Positions 19,673 to 28,639 of a stretch of 64,000 bases of DNA are shown one piece after another. This stretch comes from Dyadobacter flavalbus (GTDB lineage Bacteria; Bacteroidota; Bacteroidia; Cytophagales; Spirosomataceae). The position numbers were made by a program, and so were the translations under genes. Every line of letters begins with the position of its first letter. The first letter of the stretch is position 1. The DNA lies in contig NZ_VBSN01000049.1 in assembly GCF_006149045.1 (NCBI RefSeq), positions 310,001 to 374,000 of the forward strand, written 5' to 3'. Below the pieces are notes generated by a model that was not told the DNA's origin, searched no databases, and was given only the letters and a program-made list of their open reading frames with translations.

Positions 19673-20747
19673 AAGACAGGTTGAGTTTGATAACGAAAAT
19701 AATTAATCGTAAAAAACATTAAGCTACAAGCATTTACCCATAATTGTATCTTTCCGTTTACTAAACGGAGCAAATACTACAAATATATTTTTGACATTAG
19801 AATGAGTTGGTAAAAGCTTTAAAAGGAGTTTAAGCTGAAAGCATTTTTCATTGCTGATGCGACTAGAAGTCTTTTCATTGGTTATCCATTGGGTTCAAGT
19901 AAAACTTGAAAGATTCCCGGCATGTCAAGAATGGTTCCGCTACCTGCATTACATGTTCAGGCGGCCCCGCCGGGGCCAACAAAGATCAAAAATGCATATT
20001 GCTACAAACAGGGAGCCGCTCTGCAGCCAGGCTGGATTCTTTTTGTTGAATTATATTCAAAAGATGCCAGTGCTTGTCCCGTAAACTTTTGGCACTTCTA
20101 AACAGCAGAAAATCAGCTTTCCTGCTCCGCAGGAGCTATCTGTTTGTAGAAAAAACAAGGCAACGGATTTTGTTGGCTCCTGCGGAGCCTCCTTGAATTT
20201 ACCAGCCAATCAGGCGGCCCCGCCGGGGCCAACAAATACCAAAAATGCACATTGCTACAAACTGGGAGCCGCTCTGCGGCTGGGATGGATTTGTTTTGCC
20301 AAATTATATTAAACAAAACGCTGGTGCTTCTTTGAAAACATCAACAAACAATTTCAACTTCATGGCACTTCTAAACGCAGGAAAACCAGCTCCCAAGCTC
20401 CGCAGGAGCTACCTGTTTGTAGAAAAAACAAGGCAACGGATTTTGTTGGCTCCAGAGGAGCCTCCTTGAATTTGCCAGCCTATCAGGCGGCCCCGCCGGG
20501 GCCAACAAATACCAAAAATGCACATTGCTACAAACTGGGAGCCGCTCTGCAGCTGGACTGGATTTGTTTTGTACGCTGGCATTTAATGACTAGTATAGCT
20601 GCATAAGCTGCGATTTGCTCCAAAATTCTAAAGCCAGTTTCAAGCCGCTACTCACCCGATTATTGAACACAACAAACCGACTTCTGAATACAAGTTGTTT
20701 TGCGGTAGCGCGGACCTTTGCATTATCAAATCAATGCAGAAAAAAAT
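19673..20747. other. Gene-free stretch between the secreted-protein array and the first SDR gene
   Basis: No convincing coding frame is visible on either strand. The left part holds the upstream region of array copy 4, including the dyad CCGTTTA-C-TAAACGG (19754-19768), whose GTTTACTA core is shared with the spacers of the other copies. The rest is dominated by the hairpin repeats listed separately. The motif GACCTTTG near 20716-20723 is one mismatch from a -7 box for the gene at 20748. Confidence 0.6.
19958..20572. repeat. About 2.4 tandem copies of a roughly 260-bp repeat built of GC-rich mini-hairpins
   Basis: The CAGGCGGCCCCGCCGGGGCC segment starts at 19958, 20211 and 20484. The other segment (GGAGCTA, then TGTTTGTAGAAAAAACAAGG) starts near 20132 and 20405. 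Each unit carries short stems with 3-nt loops: GGCCCC-GCC-GGGGCC, AGCCGC-TCT-GCGGCT, AGCTCC-GCA-GGAGCT and GGCTCC-TGC-GGAGCC. In the second unit the last loop is AGA in place of TGC while both 6-bp arms are kept (20448-20462). The first and third copies of the AGCCGC hairpin carry mismatches. Intergenic repeats of this look occur in many Bacteroidota genomes; their role is unknown to me. Confidence 0.8.
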
Positions 20748-21554
20748 ATGAAATACACGTTAATAACCGGAGCATCGGGCGGGATTGGTGAAGCCCTGGC
20801 CAGAAAGCTGGCAGCAAGAAAGCACAACCTCGTGCTGGTTGCCCGCAGTGCACAGAAACTTGCTATACTCAGTAAAGAATTAATGGAAAAATACGGCATG
20901 CAGGCAGAATTTATAACCGCTGACCTCACCAAGCCGGAAGCCTGCTTTCAAGTTTTTGAAGAAACCCAGAGACAAAACTGGGAAATTGAAATGCTGGTAA
21001 ACAATGCAGGAGTCGGTTCAGGCGGCGAATTTGCAGCACTTTCTCTGCAGTCGGAACTGGATTTGCTGCAATTGAACAATGCATCATTACTTGCGATGAC
21101 ACATCTTTTCCTGCAACCCATGCGCAGGCGTAAAAGCGGAACGATCATCAATGTTGCTTCAATGGCCTCCTTTATACCTGTTCCTTACATGGCTACCTAT
21201 GCAGCCAGCAAGGCATTTGTGCGTTCGTTCACAGAGGCATTAACGCAGGAATGCAAGCCCTTGAACATCCGGGTTATGCTGTTTGCGCCCGGACTGACCA
21301 GAACAAATTTCAATGAATCCGCCGGTATCAATAATGAAAAGGGAGCTGGTCTGAGTTCTGATTATCAGACAGCTCCGACGCAAACACCGCAAGAAGTTGC
21401 TGACGAATTGCTGAAAGCTCTGGATTCAAAAAAACAGTTTCACATTTCCGGAAGCAGGAACCGTTTTGGCGCACGTCTGGCCGCATTACTGCCTAATTCG
21501 CTGATTACCCGTTTTATGGCCCGTTCGTACAGGAAAAAGTTGGGTTATTTGTAA
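20748..21554 (+). CDS. Short-chain dehydrogenase/reductase (SDR)
   Basis: 268 aa, a classical SDR. The N-terminal Rossmann motif TGASGGIGEALA (TGxxxGxG), the NNAG motif (LVNNAGVGSGG) and the active-site YAASK (Y-x3-K, preceded by a Ser-rich NVASMASF strand) are all present, so it should be an NAD(P)-dependent oxidoreductase of unknown substrate. I chose the ATG beginning MKYTLITGASG; an in-frame ATG ten codons upstream would add residues before the first beta strand. The C-terminal part (FGARLAALLPNSLITRFM) resembles DltE/YqjQ-like SDRs. An AraC regulator follows within 15 nt and is likely co-transcribed. Confidence 0.9.
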   Translation: MKYTLITGASGGIGEALARKLAARKHNLVLVARSAQKLAILSKELMEKYGMQAEFITADLTKPEACFQVFEETQRQNWEIEMLVNNAGVGSGGEFAALSLQSELDLLQLNNASLLAMTHLFLQPMRRRKSGTIINVASMASFIPVPYMATYAASKAFVRSFTEALTQECKPLNIRVMLFAPGLTRTNFNESAGINNEKGAGLSSDYQTAPTQTPQEVADELLKALDSKKQFHISGSRNRFGARLAALLPNSLITRFMARSYRKKLGYL

Positions 21555-21569
21555 TTAACTTTGATGCAC

Positions 21570-22481
21570 ATGGAAACGACAGCAACAGTTCACATACAAT
21601 CGATCAGTCAGCTGCACCAGCTTTTGCAGATGCCGAAGCCCAGGCACCCGCTGGTCAGTCTGATCCGGTTTGAAGATTTTCCGGAAATAAAAATTGAACA
21701 GCGGACAAGGCTCATTACGGATTTTTATCAGGTGACATTGAAAACAGAATGCCCCTGCAAAATACAATACGGCCAAAGCATATTCGACTTTGACGAGGGC
21801 GTGATGTCGTGCTTTGCGCCAAAGCAAGTAAGCTTTATTGAAAAGGATTTCACTTTTGCCAAAGCGGGCTGGCAGCTATCCATCCATCCGGATTTCCTGA
21901 GAACGTTTCCGTTAGGCAGCCGGATCAAATCGTATGGCTATTTTGATTATGCTGTCAATGAAGCGCTAATCCTTTCCGAAGATGAGCAGGAAACGATGAA
22001 AACCATTTTCCGGCAGTTACAAAAAGAATCCTTGCTGCCGATTGACAAGTTTAGCCAGGAAGTATGGATTGCCAATATTGAGCTGATGCTGACTTACTGC
22101 GATCGTTATTACAACAGGCAGTTTATCACACGCAAAGCCGCAGGCAATGATCTTCTGGAAAAAGTGGAAAAATTGCTGAACAGCTACTATGAATCCGACC
22201 AGCTCAACACCGGTTTGCCAACAGCCCAATTTGTAGCCGAATCATTGCATTTGTCGTCAAAATACCTGAGCGACTGCCTGAAGCAGCTTACGGGCAGCAC
22301 CACCCAGCAACTGATCCACGAAAAACTGATCGAGCGTGCCAAGGAAAAATTATCGACCACGCAGAGTTCTGTCAGCGAGATTGCCTATGCATTGGGATTC
22401 GAGTATCCGCAATCATTCAGCAAGCTTTTCAAGACCAAAACCCGGCAGACTCCACTGCAATTCAGGGCGGGGTATAACTGA
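21570..22481 (+). CDS. AraC-family transcriptional regulator
   Basis: 303 aa. The first 190 residues form a cupin-like sensing domain (QSISQLHQLLQMPKPRHPLVSLIRFEDF is a common Bacteroidota type). The last 100 residues carry the double helix-turn-helix: VAESLHLSSKYLSDCLKQLTG and VSEIAYALGFEYPQSFSKLFKTKTRQTPLQFR. It is probably co-transcribed with the SDR gene 15 nt upstream, which it may control. An ATG two codons earlier (21564) is also possible. A sequence matching the -7 consensus (TAACTTTG) touches the start codon, too close for a normal leader, so I do not call it. Confidence 0.9.
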   Translation: METTATVHIQSISQLHQLLQMPKPRHPLVSLIRFEDFPEIKIEQRTRLITDFYQVTLKTECPCKIQYGQSIFDFDEGVMSCFAPKQVSFIEKDFTFAKAGWQLSIHPDFLRTFPLGSRIKSYGYFDYAVNEALILSEDEQETMKTIFRQLQKESLLPIDKFSQEVWIANIELMLTYCDRYYNRQFITRKAAGNDLLEKVEKLLNSYYESDQLNTGLPTAQFVAESLHLSSKYLSDCLKQLTGSTTQQLIHEKLIERAKEKLSTTQSSVSEIAYALGFEYPQSFSKLFKTKTRQTPLQFRAGYN

Positions 22482-22594
22482 AACGTAAATAGTCCCGAAT
22501 CCCCACTGTATTTGGTCAGAATGACTTCTTAAAACGGTGTTGCGCTGACTTATTTTTGCTGTGTTCCAAAGTGTATTCACTAAATGCAAACAGG

Positions 22595-22702
22595 ATGAGA
22601 AAAATAGTTGCAGCAATCAACATGACACTCGACGGGTATTGCGACCACACGGCAGGATTATTTTTCATCCGGCAAAAAACGGTTTGCCGTTTTGATTACT
22701 AA
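22595..22702 (+). pseudogene. 5' remnant of a RibD/dihydrofolate-reductase-like gene
   Basis: The frame encodes 35 residues starting MRKIVAAINMTLDGYCDHTAG, the standard opening of Bacteroidota RibD C-terminal-domain (dihydrofolate reductase-like) proteins, which are normally about 180-200 aa. After HTAG the similarity ends abruptly and the frame closes at TAA. An ATG preceded by AGG is kept. The break coincides with the hairpin at 22671, so a deletion seems to have removed the rest of the gene. Confidence 0.65.
22671..22694 (+). terminator. Hairpin at the break of the reductase remnant
   Basis: GGCAAA and TTTGCC, or alternatively AAAACGG-TTTG-CCGTTTT, can pair. The second form ends in a T run and could act as a weak terminator. 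Confidence 0.4.
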
Positions 22703-22853
22703 ACGCTGTCGTTTAATTTATTTCCCAGAAATAAAAATCAGGAAACTTGTAACGGATATTTTACCGAAATAAATCCCGGCATGCGAAGACAAGATGAACG
22801 TTTCACGACAGTACTTTGAACGTTTCAGGAAAACTTCCTTTTGGAACCCAAAC

Positions 22854-22861
22854 TAACTTTG
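22854..22861 (+). promoter_or_regulatory. Putative -7 box (TAACTTTG) for the 22886 SDR gene
   Basis: A perfect TAnnTTTG match lies 24 nt before the start codon and is followed by GCATC, the sequence often seen near Bacteroidota transcription starts. No clear -33 box. Confidence 0.5.
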
Positions 22862-22885
22862 CATCATACAAAATTCAAAAGAAAT

Positions 22886-23698
22886 ATGACAAAGACAGTT
22901 TTGGTTACAGGCGCTTCGGCAGGGATCGGTAAAGCAACCGCTATTTATCTGGCACAAAGCGGTTACAACGTTTATGGTGCTGCTCGCAGGACAGAAAAAA
23001 TGCAAGACCTTGTAAATTACGGCATCAAGCCCATTGCGCTGGACGTTACAAAAGATGAAAGTGTTGTCGCCTGTGTTGAACAGATTTTTAAAGAAGCCGG
23101 AAGCATTGACGTTCTCATAAATAATGCAGGCTTCGGTTCGTATGGGGCTATCGAAGACGTTACGATGCAGGATGCAAAATATCAGCTGGATGTAAACGTA
23201 TTTGGTGCAATGCGATTGACTCAGCTGGCACTTCCGAAAATGCGGGAAAATAATTACGGCAAAGTTGTAAATATTTCTTCTGTCGGCGGCAAAATCGCTT
23301 TTCCGTTCGGCGGCTGGTATCACGCAAGCAAATTTGCGATGGAAGCGTTGAGCGATGCCATGCGGGCAGAAGTCAAACAATTCGGCATCGACGTCATTGT
23401 TGTGGAACCGGGCGGCACAAAATCGGAATGGGGCGATATTGCGGTTGAAAGTCTGATGCGTGTTTCGGGCAAAACAGCATATGCAAGGCTGGCAGCAGCT
23501 TTCAGGAAATCATTTACGCAAATGGCAGGAAATGTTCCCGGCCCGATTGTCATTGCAAAATTGATCAAGAAAGGAATAGAAGCAAACAAGCCGAAAACAC
23601 GGTACGTCGGCGGTTATATGGCAAAACCCATGTTGTTTTTAAGAAAAATCCTGTCCGACAAAATGCTGGAGAGCGTAATCATGAGCCAGGTAAAATAA
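22886..23698 (+). CDS. Short-chain dehydrogenase/reductase (SDR)
   Basis: 270 aa. It has the cofactor motif TGASAGIGKATA, the NNAG motif (VLINNAGFGSYG), the catalytic strand NISSVGG and active-site YHASK, plus EPGGTKSEW after the active site, a layout common in Bacteroidota oxidoreductases acting on short alcohols or ketones. Substrate unknown. The ATG at MTKTVLVTGAS is preceded by an A-rich leader and the box at 22854. An AraC regulator starts 15 nt after its stop, repeating the SDR-AraC order of the pair at 20748-22481, though the proteins are not close paralogues. Confidence 0.9.
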   Translation: MTKTVLVTGASAGIGKATAIYLAQSGYNVYGAARRTEKMQDLVNYGIKPIALDVTKDESVVACVEQIFKEAGSIDVLINNAGFGSYGAIEDVTMQDAKYQLDVNVFGAMRLTQLALPKMRENNYGKVVNISSVGGKIAFPFGGWYHASKFAMEALSDAMRAEVKQFGIDVIVVEPGGTKSEWGDIAVESLMRVSGKTAYARLAAAFRKSFTQMAGNVPGPIVIAKLIKKGIEANKPKTRYVGGYMAKPMLFLRKILSDKMLESVIMSQVK

Positions 23699-23713
23699 AG
23701 TATCTTTATCGTC

Positions 23714-24520
23714 ATGCAAAAAGAGCAGACCAACCGTAATATCATACTGCAGGCCTGTGAAGGCGAAAACTATTTCGGACACACCCAATTTGTGCATGAA
23801 CATGTACTGGGACTGATTACATCGGGTGTTGCTGAACACTATACGCCAGACGGTGTTACCATTTACAGCGAAGGGACATTATGTCTGTTCAGGCGGACCC
23901 AGCTCATGAAAACGATCAAAAAACCTGCTGAGGGAAAACCTTTTACAACCATCAATATTTTTTTAAGCCAGGAAATCCTCAAAAGATACAGCCTGGAACA
24001 CCAAGTAAAAGCCGACCGGGTTTACCTCGGCGAATCAAATGTAATCCTGGAAAACGATGCGTTTATGAAGGGCTATTTCAATTCCTTACTGCCCTATTTT
24101 GCACAGCCTGAAAAGCTGACGCCGACATTGGAATACGCCAAAACCATTGAAGCTATTGAGCTGTTGTTACGCAATCCTGCCTTGAAAAATTACCTGTTTG
24201 ATTTCAGCGAACCACATAAAATAGACCTGGAAGCATATATGAACAGGTATTTTTCCTACAATATTCCGCTGGCACAATTTGCAAAACTGACTGGAAGGAG
24301 CCTTTCTTCATTCAAAAGGGATTTTGATAAAATCTTCCGCTCAACGCCTGAAAAATGGCTGCAAAAACAAAGACTGGAACACGCACATTTTCTGATGAAG
24401 CAAAAAAACAAACGCCCGTCTGAAATATACCTGGAAGTCGGTTTTGAAAGTTTTTCACATTTTTCTCATGCTTTTAAAAAGCAGTTTGGAATAACACCGA
24501 CGGAGCTGCATAATAAATAA
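23714..24520 (+). CDS. AraC-family transcriptional regulator
   Basis: 268 aa. The N-terminal part (about 1-160) is a cupin-like sensing domain (EHYTPDGVTIYSEGTLCLFRR). The C-terminal part is the AraC DNA-binding domain: LAQFAKLTGRSLSSFKRDFDKIFRSTPEKWLQKQRLEHA followed by PSEIYLEVGFESFSHFSHAFKKQFGITPTEL. This is the type with ExsA/YesS-like end motifs. Probably in one unit with the SDR gene 15 nt upstream and acting on it or on the neighbouring genes. Inducer unknown. Confidence 0.9.
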   Translation: MQKEQTNRNIILQACEGENYFGHTQFVHEHVLGLITSGVAEHYTPDGVTIYSEGTLCLFRRTQLMKTIKKPAEGKPFTTINIFLSQEILKRYSLEHQVKADRVYLGESNVILENDAFMKGYFNSLLPYFAQPEKLTPTLEYAKTIEAIELLLRNPALKNYLFDFSEPHKIDLEAYMNRYFSYNIPLAQFAKLTGRSLSSFKRDFDKIFRSTPEKWLQKQRLEHAHFLMKQKNKRPSEIYLEVGFESFSHFSHAFKKQFGITPTELHNK

Positions 24521-24811
24521 GGATGTAATCGGACCGGTTCTTCACCTGCCGCCGTGCTCTTTCAACACCCATTGCTAAATATCCGGTCGGCTTGTGCCCG
24601 TCAATTATTTCCGGCGGAGCGGGCCGGCCTTTGCCGCAATGCTCTGCGGTTGGTTGCTGTGCATCTGCGATTTGCATCCGGTTGCGTTAAAGTCAAAAAA
24701 ATAGCAGGCGCACCTCATCAGTGTTCAGACTTTTGTCATGATAGCAATTTAAGTCCAGCTTTTTTTATATTGCTGCCCTGGATAATTCACTTCACCTTAA
24801 ACCCGCACACC

Positions 24812-25390
24812 ATGCTACGACTTCGAACCGGCTTCTCAGGTTTTTTGCTAAGCTGTATGCTGCTCCTTTCATGCCAGAACGACCAGAGAGAACAGCATCT
24901 TGCCCGGCGTGAACAGGCCATCAGCAGGAAGGAAAGTGAATTTGCACTCAAGGAAGCTGATTACAAGTCTCTGGTAAGAATGCGGGACAGCCTGCGGACC
25001 AGCAAGGACACTGTTGTCATCCAGAGCTGGCCGGAGACAATTGCCGGTGTCTGGAACAGCAAGGCCGTGTGCCGTGAATCCAATTGCAGTGAATATGTGA
25101 TCGGCGATCAGCGTGCCAACGTTTGGGAGTTCATAAGCGACTCGACAGGTTTGTTCACCCGCGTTCTGGATGCAGACAAAAAGCTGGTCCGTGTTTATAC
25201 CGCCCGGCTGGACAGTTCCGGTATCCGATTGCATTATCTGAGTGACTCGTCGGCAACCAAAAAACTGGACATCCGTTTTGATCTCAGCCAGGTAAATCCC
25301 GAATTGTTAAAAGGAACACAGGCCATCACGATCAATCAGGCATGTAATGCGACATTCATTGTAGAACTTACCCGGACAACCACACGCTGA
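24812..25390 (+). CDS. Lipoprotein with a coiled-coil start, unknown function
   Basis: 192 aa from the ATG at MLRLRTGFSGFLLSC; a longer frame upstream has no signal-like start and I reject it. The lipobox LLSC (Cys22) is followed by a charged heptad-like helix (about 30-60, REQAISRKESEFALKEADY) and a C-terminal beta-rich part beginning IAGVWNSKAVCRESNCSEYVIGDQ, similar in style to lipocalin-like domains that begin 'GxW'. The stop is 3 nt before the antiporter start, so the two are surely co-transcribed. Family not recognised. Confidence 0.75.
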   Translation: MLRLRTGFSGFLLSCMLLLSCQNDQREQHLARREQAISRKESEFALKEADYKSLVRMRDSLRTSKDTVVIQSWPETIAGVWNSKAVCRESNCSEYVIGDQRANVWEFISDSTGLFTRVLDADKKLVRVYTARLDSSGIRLHYLSDSSATKKLDIRFDLSQVNPELLKGTQAITINQACNATFIVELTRTTTR

Positions 25391-25393
25391 GCT

Positions 25394-27520
25394 ATGCAGT
25401 TACTGAATATTCCTGTTGGCAGCCTGCCCATTGAAGACCCTGTTTTGAAGTTTCTGCTTGAACTGGTGATTATCCTGAGCGCGCCGCTTCTGCTTAACAA
25501 AATCAAGGTTCCGCATTTACTGGGACTGCTCATTGCCGGCGCAGTAGTGGGCCCGAACGGCCTGAACCTGCTCGCCCGCGACAGCAGCGTTGTGGTCACC
25601 GGAACAACCGGGCTGCTCTACATCATGTTTCTGGCCGGACTGGAAATTGATCTGGGAGATTTCAAGAAGAACAAGTGGAAAAGCCTCACTTTTACGCTGT
25701 ACACCTTTGCCATTCCATTCATTCTGGGCTTTACGGGTGGCTACTATCTTCTGCACTTCTCCGTTTTAACTTCCGTGCTCTTTGCCAGCTTGTTCTCTTC
25801 CCATACCTTGATCGCATATCCGCTGGTCAGCAAACTTGGAATTGCCAAGAACCTTTCCGTCAACATTACAGTCGGTGGCACCATGATCACCGATGTATTA
25901 TCCCTGCTGGTACTGGCCGTTTGCGTGGGAATGACACAGGGCGAGGTCAACACGGCCTTTTGGACACGTCTGACATTGTCCATGCTGGCATTCAGCCTGA
26001 CTGTCCTTTTTGTTTTCCCCATCATAGCAAGATGGTTTTTCAAAAAAGTGGATGACAAGATTTCCCAATACATTTTTGTACTTGTCATGATTTATCTGGC
26101 TGCTGTCCTGGCGGAACTTGCCGGCATTGAGGCCATAATCGGCGCCTTTTTTGCGGGCCTTGCCTTAAACAGGTTAATTCCCCACGCTTCGGCCATGATG
26201 AACCGCGTCGAGTTTGTCGGAAATGCTATTTTCATTCCCTTCTTTCTGATCAGCGTAGGCATGCTGATAGACTTTACGGTATTTTTCAAGAGTCTGGAAA
26301 CCCTTTTAGTTGCATCCGTCATGCTTGTTGCTTCTATCGGCGGAAAATACCTTGCGGCCGTTTTAACGCAAAAAACATTTCGTTTAAGCAAAGACGAAGG
26401 CATGCTCATTTTTGGCATGAGCTCCGCCTCGGCTGCTGCCACCCTTGCTGCGGTTCTGGTAGGTTACAATATCATCGTTTCTGAAACGGCCAGCGGTGAA
26501 TCGGTCCGGCTGCTCAGTGAGCACGTTCTGAATGGCAGCATTCTGCTCATCCTGATTTCCTGTACCGTCTCCTCTTTTGTATCCATGTCGAGCGGCCAGC
26601 GTATTGCCGAAGCAGACCGGGAGGATACGGCATCGGGAATCAACCGTGAAAATGAAAACATACTCATAGCCGTCAACTACGAAAAAACAGTTGAAAAGCT
26701 GGTGAACCTGAGTCTGCTTGTGAAAGCAAGACATAACGACGACCGCCTCTGGGCATTGAATGTGGTCAATGATGAAAAAAATGAATCTTCAGTCAAAAAC
26801 GCAAAGAAAAACCTGCACATCGCAATGGATACCGCTGCCGCAGCCGATGTGACCATACTGCCGCTTACACGTTACGATAATGATGTGGCTACCGGTATCA
26901 GCAATGTGATTAAGGAACAGCAAATTACGGATCTGATCATCGGATTGCAACCTGACAAAGGCCTGACACCTTCATTTGTTTACAATCTGCACAATGGTTA
27001 CCTGCAAAATGAAAGTGTAAACACGCTGATCTATCATGCCGGACAACCTATTTCTACTGTAAAACGCTACGTTGTACTGATACCGGCAAGAGCCGAAAAA
27101 GAAGCCGGCTTTTTCAGTTCATTGCTTCGTGTCTGGAATATCGCCAAGAATTCCGGTGCGAAAATGAGCTTTTTTGCCAACCAGCAAACCATTGAGATTT
27201 TAAAGAAAGTCGTCAGTAAATCCGCTATTGATTTATCGCTCCATATCATTGACAACTGGAAGGAAGCAGAAAAAGCAGCAACCGGTCTGCGGAATGATGA
27301 AGGCCTGATTGTGTTTATGGCCAGACGCGGGATGATTTCCTACTTTCCGCAAATGGGGTCCATACCGGATTTCCTGAACCAGCATGTGCAGGAAAACAAT
27401 TTCCTTCTTATCTATCCTTTTTGTGACCAGACAGCAGAGCAGTCCGAAAAGCGGTCGGTTAACAGTCATGACGACTTTGCCGAAATCGGGCAGATCATCG
27501 GAAAGGTTTTTGCCCGTTAA
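25394..27520 (+). CDS. CPA2-family cation:proton antiporter with a C-terminal universal-stress-like region
   Basis: 708 aa. Residues 1-400 form 12-13 membrane helices of the Na+/H+ exchanger domain (VPHLLGLLIAGAVVGPNGL near 38-56, FLAGLEIDLGDF near 80-91, the IGAFFAGLALNR stretch near 255-266, the SVGMLIDF stretch near 296). The rest (about 415-700) is cytoplasmic and looks like two Usp-type alpha/beta domains (ENILIAVNYEKTVEKLVNLS). It probably exchanges Na+ or K+ for protons in the inner membrane. It is coupled to the lipoprotein gene 3 nt upstream. No KTN/RCK domain is seen. Confidence 0.92.
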   Translation: MQLLNIPVGSLPIEDPVLKFLLELVIILSAPLLLNKIKVPHLLGLLIAGAVVGPNGLNLLARDSSVVVTGTTGLLYIMFLAGLEIDLGDFKKNKWKSLTFTLYTFAIPFILGFTGGYYLLHFSVLTSVLFASLFSSHTLIAYPLVSKLGIAKNLSVNITVGGTMITDVLSLLVLAVCVGMTQGEVNTAFWTRLTLSMLAFSLTVLFVFPIIARWFFKKVDDKISQYIFVLVMIYLAAVLAELAGIEAIIGAFFAGLALNRLIPHASAMMNRVEFVGNAIFIPFFLISVGMLIDFTVFFKSLETLLVASVMLVASIGGKYLAAVLTQKTFRLSKDEGMLIFGMSSASAAATLAAVLVGYNIIVSETASGESVRLLSEHVLNGSILLILISCTVSSFVSMSSGQRIAEADREDTASGINRENENILIAVNYEKTVEKLVNLSLLVKARHNDDRLWALNVVNDEKNESSVKNAKKNLHIAMDTAAAADVTILPLTRYDNDVATGISNVIKEQQITDLIIGLQPDKGLTPSFVYNLHNGYLQNESVNTLIYHAGQPISTVKRYVVLIPARAEKEAGFFSSLLRVWNIAKNSGAKMSFFANQQTIEILKKVVSKSAIDLSLHIIDNWKEAEKAATGLRNDEGLIVFMARRGMISYFPQMGSIPDFLNQHVQENNFLLIYPFCDQTAEQSEKRSVNSHDDFAEIGQIIGKVFAR

Positions 27521-27568
27521 GAAAAGCGGACCCTTGCTAACGGAACATCACAGAGATTTAATTCAACG

Positions 27569-28540
27569 ATGAAGATCTATTTGACTTTAATCCTATTCAT
27601 TACCTCTTTCGCTGCCCATGCGCAATGGAAAGGCCTTACCGGTATTGCGGACACATCTTTTACCGTTCGTAGCGCATTTCAGAAAGCAAAAAAAGATTTT
27701 CCGGACATCCAAATGCCGGCCGGCACCTTACCCGCAGATGTAACTATAGTAAAGGATCTGGAATACAAAAAAACGGCACAGCGGAGCCTGAAGCTGGACG
27801 TTTTTTCACCTGTGAATACAAGCGGCAAGCGGCCTGCGGTGTTACTGATATTCGGAGGCGGATGGCGGTCGGGCGATAAGACGCAGTTGCATGCGATTGC
27901 CGCACAACTGGCAAAAAACGGCTTTGTGTCATTTACCGCAGATTACCGGTTGTCTACGGAAGCATTGTATCCGGCGGCGGTCGAGGATTTGAAAGAGGCT
28001 GTCATCTGGATCAGGGAAAATGCTGAAACATTCAATGTTGATACCAGCCGCGTTGCAACGCTGGGCTTTTCGGCAGGCGGGCAACTGGCCGCACTGGTGG
28101 GAAATACCGGCCATTCCGGGATTTTCAATACGGGCCGAAAACAGAACGGACCGTCCGATGCCATTCAGGCGGTTGTAGACATTGATGGTGTGCTGGCTTA
28201 CATTCATCCGGAGTCGGGCGAGGGCGATGACAGCAAATCGGTTTCGGCAGCAACCAACTGGTTTGGCGGAAACAAAGTGGAGAAAAAAGCGATGTGGGAA
28301 CAAGCTTCACCGCTCCGTTATGTAACGGCCCAAAGTCCGCCGATCCTTTTCATCAACAGCTCCGTCGAGCGTATGCATGCCGGCCGCGAGGACATGCGCA
28401 AGAAGCTGGATGCTTTCGGCATTTATTCAGAAGTACGCACTTTTCCCGAAGCGCCTCATGTGTTCCCGCTGTTCCATCCCTGGTTTGAGCCGACTGTTGG
28501 ATATGCTGCGGGATTTTTAAAGAAAGTCTTTGGTGAGTAA
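27569..28540 (+). CDS. Secreted alpha/beta hydrolase (esterase/lipase-like)
   Basis: 323 aa. A signal peptide (ends near AAHAQ, residue 20) indicates export. The fold carries LLIFGGGWRSGDK (oxyanion GGGW), the nucleophile elbow LGFSAGGQLAAL with the catalytic Ser, and a late EAPHVFPLF with the likely catalytic His. This fits the BD-FAE/carboxylesterase group that cleaves acetyl, feruloyl or similar esters. It follows the antiporter by 48 nt on the same strand; there is no clear functional link. Substrate not predictable. Confidence 0.88.
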   Translation: MKIYLTLILFITSFAAHAQWKGLTGIADTSFTVRSAFQKAKKDFPDIQMPAGTLPADVTIVKDLEYKKTAQRSLKLDVFSPVNTSGKRPAVLLIFGGGWRSGDKTQLHAIAAQLAKNGFVSFTADYRLSTEALYPAAVEDLKEAVIWIRENAETFNVDTSRVATLGFSAGGQLAALVGNTGHSGIFNTGRKQNGPSDAIQAVVDIDGVLAYIHPESGEGDDSKSVSAATNWFGGNKVEKKAMWEQASPLRYVTAQSPPILFINSSVERMHAGREDMRKKLDAFGIYSEVRTFPEAPHVFPLFHPWFEPTVGYAAGFLKKVFGE

Positions 28541-28639
28541 AACCGGATTTACGGAATATACGGCCTTCGGATTTATTACAGATTGCGGATGATTGCTTGT
28601 ATTTCCAAGGCCGCAGCCCGGCCCTTTTCAATGGCTTGC

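Larger units (their letters stand above)
22482..22885. other. Intergenic stretch with a gene remnant and a promoter
   Basis: The stretch holds the truncated reductase remnant at 22595, a hairpin at 22671-22693 and a TAACTTTG box just before the second SDR gene. No other coding signal is visible. Confidence 0.6.

Noticed and set aside
19958..20572. CRISPR array
   Set aside because: The repeats are about 260 bp apart with conserved sequence between the hairpins, not short repeats with unique spacers.
21556..21563. TAACTTTG as promoter of the AraC gene at 21570
   Set aside because: It touches the start codon, so a transcript from it would have almost no leader; the gene is more likely read from the SDR promoter.
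24554..24811. 86-residue N-terminal extension of the lipoprotein at 24812
   Set aside because: The extension hides the lipoprotein signal peptide and has no family-like features.
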